Shown here: in pieces, positions 56,604 to 64,000 of the stretch
Layout of the letters: each line of letters starts with the position of its first letter
How positions within the stretch are numbered: the stretch's first letter is position 1
Source of the DNA: Auritidibacter ignavus
GTDB lineage: Bacteria > Actinomycetota > Actinomycetes > Actinomycetales > Micrococcaceae
Length of the DNA stretch: 64,000 bases
Assembly (NCBI RefSeq): GCF_003703835.1
Contig: NZ_RDQR01000003.1
Span: forward strand, 101,654-165,653
Direction of reading: 5' to 3'
The notes under the pieces: model-generated
Seen by the model: the letters and a program-made list of their open reading frames with translations, nothing else
Told to the model about the DNA's origin: nothing
Database searches by the model: none
Program-made: the position numbers and the translations under genes

Positions 56604-56837
56604 ATGAGCGTTGAGGAACACCACGATCCCACCGGGATGATCGTGCGTGGTGGCAATCTCACCGCCGAAGACATCGCTGCAGCCACGGCCGTAGTGGGTA
56701 TCGTAGCCATGGCGCAGCCTGAAACGGCCGAAGACCGAGAAAAGGCCCGTGCCCGTCGTTTTTCGCACCGTCGCCGGGTCTCGACCTGGAACCGTGACGT
56801 CACGGCACACTGGCGTATCTCCGCTGGGGAAGACTAA
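56604..56837 (+). CDS. accE: Acyl-CoA carboxylase epsilon subunit
   Basis: A 77-residue actinobacterial epsilon subunit: IVRGGNLTAEDIAAATAVVG, a basic linker, and the closing W-rich segment VSTWNRDVTAHWR. ATG 56604 is fixed by GGGAGG 7 bases upstream. It links and activates alpha and beta subunits. Its TAA overlaps the maf ATG. Confidence 0.88.
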   Translation: MSVEEHHDPTGMIVRGGNLTAEDIAAATAVVGIVAMAQPETAEDREKARARRFSHRRRVSTWNRDVTAHWRISAGED

Positions 56838-57484
56838 TGGCGCGATCTCAGCACCCTGAGATTATTCTGGCCTCCGGCTCCTCAGCCCGAGCCCAAGTAC
56901 TCGCTCGGGCCGCTCTTCCCTTCACCCAACGTGTGTCCGACATCGATGAACCGGCATTGGTGGCCTCTCAAAACCGCGAACTCACCCCGGTTGAGATTCC
57001 CGAGTTGCTTGCCCAGGCCAAGGGCAGGGCAGTCGCTACCGAGGTAGCTCAGGAGATAACCTCCCCAACACTGATTTTGGCGGCCGATTCAGTCTTTGAA
57101 TTCAACTCCAGCGTTTACGGCAAACCCCATGAACCCGAGATCGCCATCGAGCGCTGGCGGGCCCAACAAGGACAGTCCGGTACCCTGCACACCGGACACT
57201 GGCTGGGGCTCCTCCACCCTGAAAAACCCGGTGCGCTCAAGCAACAAGTGGTCACCGACTCCGCTGAGGTGGAGTTCGCAGCGGTGGACGAGCAAACGAT
57301 CCTCGACTACGTGGCCACCGGCGAACCGCTAGGGTGTGCCGGTGGATTTACCCTCGAAGCCCGGGGCGCATCGCTGATCCAGTCCGTGCAAGGTGATCCC
57401 AATACCGTCTTGGGGCTCAGCCTGCGTGTGGTGCGCGAGTCACTTCAAACGTGGGGATACCGGCTCTCCGATTGGTGGGACTGA
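56837..57484 (+). CDS. maf: Maf-like nucleotide pyrophosphatase
   Basis: A 215-residue Maf/Ham1-fold enzyme: LASGSSARAQVLARA at the N-terminus, LAADSVFEFN, GKPHEPEIA and FTLEARGASLIQSVQGDPNTVLGLSL. Maf proteins hydrolyse non-canonical or m7 nucleoside triphosphates to monophosphates. The position between accE and the alpha subunit is a common actinobacterial arrangement. Confidence 0.9.
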   Translation: MARSQHPEIILASGSSARAQVLARAALPFTQRVSDIDEPALVASQNRELTPVEIPELLAQAKGRAVATEVAQEITSPTLILAADSVFEFNSSVYGKPHEPEIAIERWRAQQGQSGTLHTGHWLGLLHPEKPGALKQQVVTDSAEVEFAAVDEQTILDYVATGEPLGCAGGFTLEARGASLIQSVQGDPNTVLGLSLRVVRESLQTWGYRLSDWWD

Positions 57485-57688
57485 CATCACACCGCTGAAG
57501 GAACTCGAAGCATTTTTGTAGACTTCCTCCAAGGGATTCTGCCAATCTGCCAAGAATTTCACGTCAAATTGTAGAATTCCCACCGTGAGGTCCTAGGATT
57601 CTTCAAGGGACTGTGGTGGAATATTTTCCTGGCCGTTTGCCGACGTCCCTCGCCAAGTTTTCGTCATTTTTGAGGAGCCTGTGCCTGT
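57485..57688 (+). promoter_or_regulatory. Upstream region of the carboxylase alpha gene
   Basis: This 204-base gap is AT-richer than its surroundings and contains similar A/T-rich words (AAGAATTTC, TAGAATTCC, AGGATTCTTC), with a TAGAAT that could be a -10 element. GAGGAG lies 11 bases before the next start. No clear operator or gene is seen. Confidence 0.35.
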
Positions 57689-59524
57689 ATGACCGCTCAA
57701 CGCGCTAGCACCGAGCTGCTGCTCAAGCCGTTTTCTAAGGTCCTAATTGCCAATCGCGGTGAAATCGCTGTTCGCGTGATCCGCGCAGCCCACGACGAAG
57801 GCCTCGACGCGGTCGCGGTTTATGCAGGCCCGGATCGAGACGCGATGCATGTGCGTATGGCCGATGAAGCCTACTCTTTGGAGGGCGACACAGCTGCCGA
57901 GACGTACCTGCGCATCGACAAAATCATTCGTGTAGCCCAAGAGTCCGGAGCCGATGCCGTTCATCCCGGGTACGGCTTTTTGGCTGAAAACGCTGACTTT
58001 GCCCGCGCCGTCTTAGAGGCCGGCCTTGTCTGGATTGGCCCCTCTCCCTCAGCCATTGACTCCCTGGGCGATAAGGTCGCAGCACGACAGATCGCTCAGA
58101 AGGTCGGAGCTCCACTCGCCCCAGGAACTCAAGATCCGGTGGAATCCGCCGACGAGGTTCTCGCCTTCGCCGATGAGCACGGCCTGCCCTTGGCCATCAA
58201 GGCCGCCTACGGGGGAGGTGGTCGGGGCATTAAGGTCGCCCGCGAGCGCGCAGATATTCCCGAGCTGTTTGAATCGGCCGTGCGGGAAGCCACCGCCGCG
58301 TTTGGTCGTGGTGAGTGTTTTGTGGAGCGCTTCTTGGAGGCACCCCGCCACGTTGAGACCCAGTGCATCGCAGATTCCTTCGGCCATGTTGCCGTGGTCT
58401 CGACCCGCGACTGCTCGTTGCAACGGCGGAACCAGAAGCTGGTGGAAGAAGCACCCGCACCGTTTTTGACCGATGAGCAGAACCAGCGTCTCTACGATGC
58501 CTCGGTCGCACTATTGCAGGAAGCCAACTACGTCGGCGCTGGTACCTGTGAGTTTTTGGTCGGTCAAGACGGCACGATCTCGTTTTTGGAGGTCAATACC
58601 CGACTGCAGGTCGAACACTGTGTCTCCGAAGAAGTCACGGGCCTGGATTTGGTCCGCGAACAATTCCGCGTGGCCCGCGGTGAACAACTTGGTTACCAGC
58701 ACCCGACCAACCGTGGCCACTCCTTCGAGTTCCGAATCAATGGCGAGGACGCCGGTCGAAACTTTATGCCAGCACCGGGTACCCTAACCCGGTTGCGTCT
58801 GCCGGGTGGCCCCGGAGTGCGCATCGACACCGGGGTGGAAGAAGGCGAGACCATCTCGGGCGCGTTCGATTCTATGGTGGCCAAACTCATCGTCACCGGC
58901 GCAACGCGTCGTGAGGCCCTGGAACGCTCCTACCGCGCCCTGACTGAGATGCAGATCGTGGGAATGCCAACGGTACTCCCCTTCCATCGTTTCGTCGTCC
59001 GCGATCCCGCCTTCGCCCCGGAGCTCAACGAGCCTGACGCTCGGTCCTTCGATGTCCACACCCGTTGGATCGAAACCGAGTTCAATAACACCATCACCCC
59101 TTACGATGGCCCCACCGCTCTCGAGACCGAGGCGACCGAACGTCGTAGCGTCACCATCGAGGTCAACACCAAGCGTGTCGAAGTCACGCTACCGGAAACC
59201 ATGCCGGGGTTGCCCTCGGTGCAACAATCGGGCGGTCGAGCGACCGGCAAGCCCCGTCGCAGTTTGCGTAAAGCCGCCGGAGCGACCGGACCGAAGAAAG
59301 CCTCTGGCGATGACTTAACCTCCCCGATGCAGGGCACGCTGGTCAAAATCGCCGTCACCGAAGGCGAGCACGTCTCTGAAGGAGATCTGATCGTGGTACT
59401 GGAAGCGATGAAGATGGAACAGCCCATCACCGCCCACAAGTCCGGCACCGTGACTTCCTTGACAGTAGCCCAGGGGGAAACCATCGCCGCCGGTGGCATT
59501 CTGGCCACCATCTCCGATTCCTAA
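57689..59524 (+). CDS. accA: Acyl-CoA carboxylase alpha subunit (biotin carboxylase + BCCP)
   Basis: A 611-residue AccA3-like protein. The biotin carboxylase part has [22 protein letters not shown], the ATP-grasp loop [13 protein letters not shown] and [23 protein letters not shown] basic linker ([15 protein letters not shown]) leads to the biotin carrier domain with the biotinylated lysine in [11 protein letters not shown]. It carboxylates biotin with bicarbonate and ATP and works with accD and accE. A strong terminator follows. Confidence 0.95.
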   Translation: MTAQRASTELLLKPFSKVLIANRGEIAVRVIRAAHDEGLDAVAVYAGPDRDAMHVRMADEAYSLEGDTAAETYLRIDKIIRVAQESGADAVHPGYGFLAENADFARAVLEAGLVWIGPSPSAIDSLGDKVAARQIAQKVGAPLAPGTQDPVESADEVLAFADEHGLPLAIKAAYGGGGRGIKVARERADIPELFESAVREATAAFGRGECFVERFLEAPRHVETQCIADSFGHVAVVSTRDCSLQRRNQKLVEEAPAPFLTDEQNQRLYDASVALLQEANYVGAGTCEFLVGQDGTISFLEVNTRLQVEHCVSEEVTGLDLVREQFRVARGEQLGYQHPTNRGHSFEFRINGEDAGRNFMPAPGTLTRLRLPGGPGVRIDTGVEEGETISGAFDSMVAKLIVTGATRREALERSYRALTEMQIVGMPTVLPFHRFVVRDPAFAPELNEPDARSFDVHTRWIETEFNNTITPYDGPTALETEATERRSVTIEVNTKRVEVTLPETMPGLPSVQQSGGRATGKPRRSLRKAAGATGPKKASGDDLTSPMQGTLVKIAVTEGEHVSEGDLIVVLEAMKMEQPITAHKSGTVTSLTVAQGETIAAGGILATISDS

Positions 59525-59557
59525 AAATCCCGCCACCATCTCGTCTTTTATAGCCTC

Positions 59558-59613
59558 AACCGGGGTGACCCTCTCACAGAATCTCAAAATGTGAGACGAT
59601 CACCCCGGTTTTT
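59558..59613 (+). terminator. Intrinsic terminator after the alpha subunit gene
   Basis: AACCGGGGTGA (59558-59568) pairs with TCACCCCGGTT (59600-59610), with an inner TCTCACA/TGTGAGA stem, followed by a run of T. Confidence 0.88.
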
Positions 59614-59701
59614 GCTGTTTCTGCAGCGTTGACTTCAGCGCGGTAGTAGCCTGAAAAAGTTCCACATTCGCTTATTCACTGACTACCTGTTGAGGAGCAT
59701 C

Positions 59702-61138
59702 ATGGCAGGACAGCCTATGCCTGGTGTCACTGACGACATCGCGTCAGATTCTTATGACCACACCGCTACAGAACTCGGTGTCCCGCGCTGGCGGATTATT
59801 ATCGCCTCCCTGGTGGGTACCTCCATTGAGTTCTACGACTTCTATATCTATGCCACCGCCGCGGTGTCGGTGTTCCCGCTCATCTTCTTCGCTGAAGGCG
59901 ACGAGTCGGCCGCACTACTGGCCTCGATGGCGACCTTTGGTGCTGCTTTCGTGGCCCGGCCGATCGGTTCGATCATTTTCGGCCACATGGGCGACCGCAT
60001 CGGACGCAAAGCCACGTTGATCGGCGCCTTGCTCACCATGGGCATTGCCACGTTCTTGATTGGTCTGTTGCCTACATACCACCAGATTGGGATCTGGGCG
60101 CCGGCGATGCTGACCATTCTGCGCTTCTGCCAGGGACTCGGCCTGGGCGGTGAATGGTCCGGGGCCGCCTTGCTCGCGACCGAAACCGCCCAAAAGGGCA
60201 AGCGTGCTGGGGCGGCCATGTGGCCACAACTGGGTGCTCCAATTGGGTTCTTGCTGGCCAATGGCTTTTTCTTGGTCCTGACTGTTGCGGTCGGCTACAA
60301 CTCGGTGGAACACGGTGTCGATCACGTGTTCATCGACTGGGTCTGGCGGCTTCCCTTCCTGCTCTCGGCCGTGATGGTCATCATCGGCTTGTGGATCCGC
60401 GTCAGCCTGGAAGAAACCCCGGTTTTCCAGCGCGTCATTGCCCAGGACAAACGGGCCAAGGCTCCCCTGGGTCAGGTCTTCAAGCGCAACTGGTGGGAGT
60501 TACTTCTGGGAACGTTCATCATGTACGCCACCTACGTGATGTTCTATTTGATGACCACCTGGATCCTCTCTTATGCCATTGGGAGCCCCAAGCAGGGGCA
60601 GGGTCTGGGCGAAAACTACTCGGAGTTTTTGGTCTTGCAACTGATCGGCATTGTCTTTTTCGCGCTGTTCATTCCGGTCGCCGGATACCTCGCCGATAGA
60701 TTCGGCCGCAGACCCACCCTGATCGTCATCACGGTGCTGATGGTGCTATTCGGGATGACCTTTGGCCCCTGGCTGTCACCGCATTCAGTGCTCCACGACG
60801 ATGGATCGCTGAAGGTCTGGCAGATGGCTGCCTTCTTAATCGTCGGCATGATGCTGATGGGCTTGACCTTTGGGCCCATGTCGGCGGTACTTCCGGAACT
60901 GTTCCCCACCGAAACCCGCTACACCGGTTCGGGCGTTGCCTATAACGTCTCCTCGATCCTCGGCGCCGCCCTGACCCCTTTTATTGCCACCGCTCTGGTG
61001 CAAAATATGTCAGTGGCCTGGGTCGGCTATTATCTCTCGATCGCTTCAGCGATCTCACTGGTGGCCCTCGTTGTGGCCCCGGAAACCAAGTACCGCTCGC
61101 TGTATGACTTCACTGTCGACGAAGTCCAGCGCACCTGA
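59702..61138 (+). CDS. MHS-family (metabolite:H+ symporter) MFS transporter
   Basis: A 478-residue transporter with twelve predicted spans. VGTSIEFYDFYIYATAA opens the fold, the loop 2-3 motif is GHMGDRIGRKATLIGALLTMG, RFCQGLGLGGEWSGAALLATE follows, and a second DRFGRRPTLIVI motif lies in the C-terminal half; these are marks of the MHS group (ProP, ShiA, KgtP). ATG 59702 is preceded by GAGGAG, which overlaps the first codons of the longer frame. The substrate is not clear; a carboxylate or betaine is likely. Confidence 0.9.
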   Translation: MAGQPMPGVTDDIASDSYDHTATELGVPRWRIIIASLVGTSIEFYDFYIYATAAVSVFPLIFFAEGDESAALLASMATFGAAFVARPIGSIIFGHMGDRIGRKATLIGALLTMGIATFLIGLLPTYHQIGIWAPAMLTILRFCQGLGLGGEWSGAALLATETAQKGKRAGAAMWPQLGAPIGFLLANGFFLVLTVAVGYNSVEHGVDHVFIDWVWRLPFLLSAVMVIIGLWIRVSLEETPVFQRVIAQDKRAKAPLGQVFKRNWWELLLGTFIMYATYVMFYLMTTWILSYAIGSPKQGQGLGENYSEFLVLQLIGIVFFALFIPVAGYLADRFGRRPTLIVITVLMVLFGMTFGPWLSPHSVLHDDGSLKVWQMAAFLIVGMMLMGLTFGPMSAVLPELFPTETRYTGSGVAYNVSSILGAALTPFIATALVQNMSVAWVGYYLSIASAISLVALVVAPETKYRSLYDFTVDEVQRT

Positions 61139-61156
61139 GGCTAACCCGACATACGG

Positions 61157-61198
61157 TTCAGGGCTGTCAGGGCTCATCGCGATCCTGACAGCCCTGAA
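61157..61198. terminator. Perfect hairpin between converging genes
   Basis: TTCAGGGCTGTCAGG (61157-61171) and its exact complement (61184-61198) form a 15-bp stem with a 12-base loop, followed by TCTCTTT. It separates the transporter (+) and lpdA (-). Confidence 0.82.
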
Positions 61199-61234
61199 TC
61201 TCTTTAAAGGCCTTGGGCGAGCATTCTGGTGTAT

Positions 61235-62665
61235 TTAGACGTCTTCGGGGACCGGGTTCAAATCACTGCTACGCACGTGCAACAGTCGGGCAGCCTCGGC
61301 CAGGGAGCCCGACAGTGAGGGGTAGACGGTAAAGGTATTGGCCAGATCATCGACCTGCAGTCGTTTGGCCACCGCCAACGAGATCGGGTAGATCAGCTCC
61401 GAGGCACGGGGAGCCACCACGATACCACCGACCACACTATTGGAGCCTTTGCGCGCAAAGAGTTTGACGAAACCGTGCTCAACGTTCATCATCTTGGCCC
61501 GCGGGTTCGTGGTCAGATCCAGGATCACCTCGTCATACTGGTACTTGGTACGATCGGCCTGCTGGGCAGCCACACCGACGGTGGCAATCTCCGGAGAGGT
61601 GAAAATATTAGACGAGACCCGGAACGGGTTGAAGGGCTTAACCTCATCACCGATAAGGTGGTTGACCGCGATCCGGCCCTGCATCGCCGCCACGGAGGCC
61701 AACGCCAGCCGACCGGTGCAGTCCCCGGCAGCGTAGATGCCTTCCACGGAGGTGCGCGAGACCGCATCAACCCGAATGTGTCCGGATTCAGTGGTGGCCA
61801 CCCCGACCTCGTCCAGTCCCAGGTGCTGGGTGTTGGGGATCCCGCCAACCGCCAACAGGCAGTGGGAGCCCTCCAGCACCTCGCCGGTGGACAACTCGAC
61901 CGCAACCCCGTGCTCGGTGCGGGTCACGGCATTGGCGCGGGTTCGGGATACGACGTTGACACCGTTTTCTATAAAGACGTTTTCCAGCACTCGCGCCGCA
62001 TCAGGGTCTTCATTGGGCAACACCTGGTCACGTGAGGATACCAGCGATACCTTCGCGCCCAGCAGGTTATAAGCCGAGGCGAATTCCGCACCGGTGACAC
62101 CCGAGCCGACCACAATCATGTGTTCGGGCAGTTCACGGAGTCGGTAGAGTTGCTTCCAGTTGAAAATGCGCTCCCCGTCGGGCTGGGCGGTTGGGAGTTC
62201 TCGAGGTGAGGCCCCGGTGGCGATGAGCACCGCATCGGAAGTGATGGTTTCGGTCTTGCCCGAGATGGTTTCCACTTCCAGCACGCGAGGCTCCCGGAAG
62301 CGAGCCTGACCGATGACAATCCTGACGCCGGCCTTCTGTAACTTATGGCGGATATCCTCGGACTGTTCCGAGGCCAGCTGGATAATACGCTGGTCCACCT
62401 CGTTGAGGTTGGAGAACACTGCGTTCGAATCCAGCTCAATACCCAGACTGGTCGATTTCATCACGCGCCGACGGCCGTCGGCTGCCGCGATCAGCGTCTT
62501 CGACGGCACCACGTCGGTCAGCACCGCTGACCCGCCGATACCGTCACGTTCGACAATGGTGACCTCGGATCCTTGGTTAGCAGCCACCAGCGCTGCTTCG
62601 TAGCCTCCGGGTCCGGCACCGATAATGGTCAATGAGGGGTGAGGAATCAATGCTGAAGAAGACAC
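61235..62665 (-). CDS. lpdA: NAD(P)H quinone reductase, LpdA type
   Basis: A 476-residue flavoprotein of the lipoamide dehydrogenase fold. The FAD motif is TIIGAGPGGYEAALVA, but the usual redox CxxxxC is replaced by GIGGSAVLTDVVPSK, as in Mycobacterium LpdA (Rv3303c), which reduces quinones instead of lipoamide. The NAD(P)H motif is VVGSGVTGAEFASAY. The GTG at 62665 is chosen: a minus-strand CAGAAT ends 7 bases upstream, suggesting a leaderless message; the frame stays open to 62734. Confidence 0.88.
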   Translation of the reverse strand: MSSSALIPHPSLTIIGAGPGGYEAALVAANQGSEVTIVERDGIGGSAVLTDVVPSKTLIAAADGRRRVMKSTSLGIELDSNAVFSNLNEVDQRIIQLASEQSEDIRHKLQKAGVRIVIGQARFREPRVLEVETISGKTETITSDAVLIATGASPRELPTAQPDGERIFNWKQLYRLRELPEHMIVVGSGVTGAEFASAYNLLGAKVSLVSSRDQVLPNEDPDAARVLENVFIENGVNVVSRTRANAVTRTEHGVAVELSTGEVLEGSHCLLAVGGIPNTQHLGLDEVGVATTESGHIRVDAVSRTSVEGIYAAGDCTGRLALASVAAMQGRIAVNHLIGDEVKPFNPFRVSSNIFTSPEIATVGVAAQQADRTKYQYDEVILDLTTNPRAKMMNVEHGFVKLFARKGSNSVVGGIVVAPRASELIYPISLAVAKRLQVDDLANTFTVYPSLSGSLAEAARLLHVRSSDLNPVPEDV

Positions 62666-62741
62666 GAGTCCTATTCTGTCGTACAAACCCTGCCAAGGCC
62701 CACAGATGTAGTGCAGATGACAGCTGAACCTCACAGCTAGG

Positions 62742-62766
62742 TGTAGTTCCTCGACACGTTGTGAAC
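62742..62766 (+). repeat. Left terminal inverted repeat of the IS481 element
   Basis: It matches the right end at about 20 of 25 positions, with TGTA, TTCC and GTTGTGAAC fully conserved. Confidence 0.8.
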
Positions 62767-62801
62767 AGTCCGTGACTTAATGTGAACGGTCCGTGACTTA
62801 A
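62760..62801 (+). repeat. Two tandem 21-bp repeats inside the left IS end
   Basis: TGTGAACAGTCCGTGACTTAA (first copy 62760-62780) is followed at once by a second copy (62781-62801) with one base changed. The first copy overlaps the inner part of the terminal repeat. Confidence 0.85.
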
Positions 62802-62862
62802 GCGGAGACCGCCGATATCGATGTGGGTTACCACAACTCACCATCAGATACGGAGGTCTCCT

Positions 62863-63864
62863 ATGGTTCACCGTAGATCACCGCTGACCCCGGAGGGAAG
62901 GCGACGCATCGTAGCCCTGGTTATCGATCAGGGATGGCCCCAGCGCCGAGTAGCAGAGCGATTCCAGGTCTCTGCGGCCACGGTCTCGAAATGGGTGACC
63001 CGCCACCGGGCCGGCCACGGATTCCAGGACCGCTCCAGTCGCCCTCACCATAGTCCCCGAAGGTTGCCACAGCGCACCGAGCGCAGGATCATCGCGTTGC
63101 GATTCATCCGCCAGTGGGGGCCTCACCGGATTAGCGCTCACCTGGGTATCCCTCGCTCCACCGTGGGCCGGGTGCTTCAGCGGTACCGGATGCCCAGGTT
63201 GGAATGCATTGACCAGGCCACTGGGCTGCCGGTGCGCCGTGCGGCCCCGAACCGGTATGAAGCATCCGCACCCGGTGAGCTGGTGCACATGGACATCAAG
63301 AAGCTGGGCCGGATCCCTGACGGTGGGGGCTGGCGAGTCCATGGCAGAGGCTCACCCCAGGCGCTGAAGGCCCTGGCTAAGACGCAGAAGGCCGCTGCTG
63401 AGGGAGCCTCTGCGGGCAGGGGCTACCGGTACTTGCACCACGCGGTGGATGATCACTCCCGGGTGGTCTACTCCGAGATCCTCAACGATGAGCGCAAGCA
63501 CACCGCCGCTGGGTTCTGGAAACGCGCCAGGGCCTTCTTCGCCGGCATCGGCGTCGAGGTCACCGCGGTGATGACCGATAACGGTTCATGCTACCGCTCT
63601 AAGGAATTCCGCAAAGCCCTCGGCGAGGGAGTCAAACACAAGCGCACCAAGCCCTACAGGCCACAAACCAACGGCAAAGTCGAGCGGTTCAACCGAACCC
63701 TGATGACCGAATGGGCCTACGCGCGCGCCTACGCTAGCGAATCAGAACGTGAGGCCTCCTACCAGGCCTTCCTACATGAGTACAATCATCATCGAACCCA
63801 CACCGCCATCGGAGGCCTAACCTCCTCAGCCCGCGTTCACAACCTCACGGGGAAGTACAACTAG
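62863..63864 (+). CDS. IS481-family transposase
   Basis: A 333-residue DDE transposase. Two N-terminal helix-turn-helix units (QRRVAERFQVSAATVSKWV, RISAHLGIPRSTVGRVLQRY) precede the rve catalytic core with D in LVHMDIKKLG, D in VMTDNGSCYRS and E in GKVERFNRTLMTEWAY. GGAGG lies 7 bases before ATG 62863; the frame is also open from 62821. The last codons overlap the right terminal repeat, and the stop codon TAG is formed by the flanking CTAG. The gene looks intact. Confidence 0.93.
   Translation: MVHRRSPLTPEGRRRIVALVIDQGWPQRRVAERFQVSAATVSKWVTRHRAGHGFQDRSSRPHHSPRRLPQRTERRIIALRFIRQWGPHRISAHLGIPRSTVGRVLQRYRMPRLECIDQATGLPVRRAAPNRYEASAPGELVHMDIKKLGRIPDGGGWRVHGRGSPQALKALAKTQKAAAEGASAGRGYRYLHHAVDDHSRVVYSEILNDERKHTAAGFWKRARAFFAGIGVEVTAVMTDNGSCYRSKEFRKALGEGVKHKRTKPYRPQTNGKVERFNRTLMTEWAYARAYASESEREASYQAFLHEYNHHRTHTAIGGLTSSARVHNLTGKYN
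63835..63859 (+). repeat. Right terminal inverted repeat of the IS481 element
   Basis: It is the reverse complement of the left end with a few mismatches and overlaps the last codons of the transposase. Confidence 0.8.
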
Positions 63865-64000
63865 CTGGGGTGCGGATGTCTTCGCGGGCCCCGGCCAGGT
63901 GGTCGGCGACCTTGGGGTGTTTATGGTCCAGGGCCTCGACGACACGGTCGAACTGGGCGTGTACTTCCTGGGCATCGGGCTGGTCATAGATGCTGTGCAG
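63865..64000 (-). pseudogene. IS256-type transposase fragment, runs off the window
   Basis: Reading inward from the window edge on the minus strand gives LHSIYDQPDAQEVHAQFD, then RVVEALDHKHPKVADHLAGA, a stretch typical of the middle of IS256-family transposases. Similarity ends at AREDIRTP, next to the CTAG at the IS481 end, and the reading frame then stops inside that element. The far side of the IS481 element does not continue the transposase, so this copy was already broken or was rearranged. Confidence 0.7.

Larger units (their letters stand above)
62741..63860 (+). mobile_element. IS481-family insertion sequence, about 1.12 kb
   Basis: The element carries one transposase and imperfect terminal repeats. 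The left end TGTAGTTCCTCGACACGTTGTGAAC is matched, reversed, by TGTACTTCCCCGTGAGGTTGTGAAC on the right; TGT termini are usual for this family. CTAG lies immediately outside both ends (62737-62740 and 63861-63864), which looks like a 4-bp target duplication. It inserted between lpdA and an IS256-type transposase fragment. Confidence 0.82.

Noticed and set aside
61235..62665. Dihydrolipoamide dehydrogenase
   Set aside because: The active-site CxxxxC is replaced by a sequence without cysteines, as in LpdA quinone reductases.
62577..62737. Second half of the IS256-type transposase on the far side of the IS481 element
   Set aside because: Joining the flanks at CTAG gives a reading frame that does not resemble the rest of an IS256 transposase.

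Overview
The window is high-GC DNA from an actinobacterium, most likely a Micrococcales member near the Micrococcaceae. The support is an actinobacterial biotin-dependent acyl-CoA carboxylase cluster (birA, accD, epsilon subunit, maf, accA), a SAM-IV type riboswitch before metY, a CmtR-type ArsR regulator, an LpdA-type flavoprotein and several genes that look leaderless. The genus cannot be fixed from the sequence alone.

Positions 1-13033 are an accessory metal and metalloid resistance island with a mosaic structure. In order it holds: the end of a CadD-type transporter; a MerR regulator divergent from a mercuric reductase; a DinB-like protein; a small lipoprotein; an unrecognised protein with a possibly HEPN-like C-terminus; a cmtR-cadD operon; a truncated serine recombinase; a decayed membrane-protein gene; and a large arsenic cluster. 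In that cluster arsR diverges from arsM-acr3-arsC-arsO, followed by arsR2-arsP and a 55-residue protein with two CC pairs. The cluster covers arsenate reduction, arsenite efflux, arsenite methylation and probable export of methylated arsenic. A relic of a second arsC and a frameshifted serine recombinase close the island. The island ends in a luciferase-like monooxygenase gene that has lost its N-terminus, so the junction lies near 13014-13034.

Positions 13874-25838 are mainly acyl-CoA metabolism. An unknown membrane-anchored protein is followed by three acyl-CoA ligases (two of them close paralogues), an acyl-CoA dehydrogenase, an enoyl-CoA hydratase, and mmsB, 3-hydroxyisobutyryl-CoA hydrolase and mmsA. 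Together these give a full route from isobutyryl-CoA to propionyl-CoA (valine degradation). Two promoter regions here share a 16-bp palindrome with CTGTAC half-sites, but no regulator gene is adjacent.

Positions 25903-53695 are core genome: a YibE/F membrane protein, a GNAT enzyme and glyS; an S4 RNA-binding protein; a secreted 5'-nucleotidase with a sorting signal; metY-metX behind the riboswitch; hrpB; a CPBP protease-like protein; a phosphotransferase; a FAD oxidoreductase; an ABC-class ATPase; and a long minus-strand run, PH-domain protein - adenylate cyclase - PP2C - ligA - inositol phosphatase - GNAT - gatCAB. Positions 53873-62665 hold the acyl-CoA carboxylase cluster, an MHS-family transporter and lpdA. 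The carboxylase could use the propionyl-CoA made by the valine pathway. The window ends with an IS481-family element (62741-63860) flanked by CTAG, beside a fragment of an IS256-type transposase that runs off the edge.
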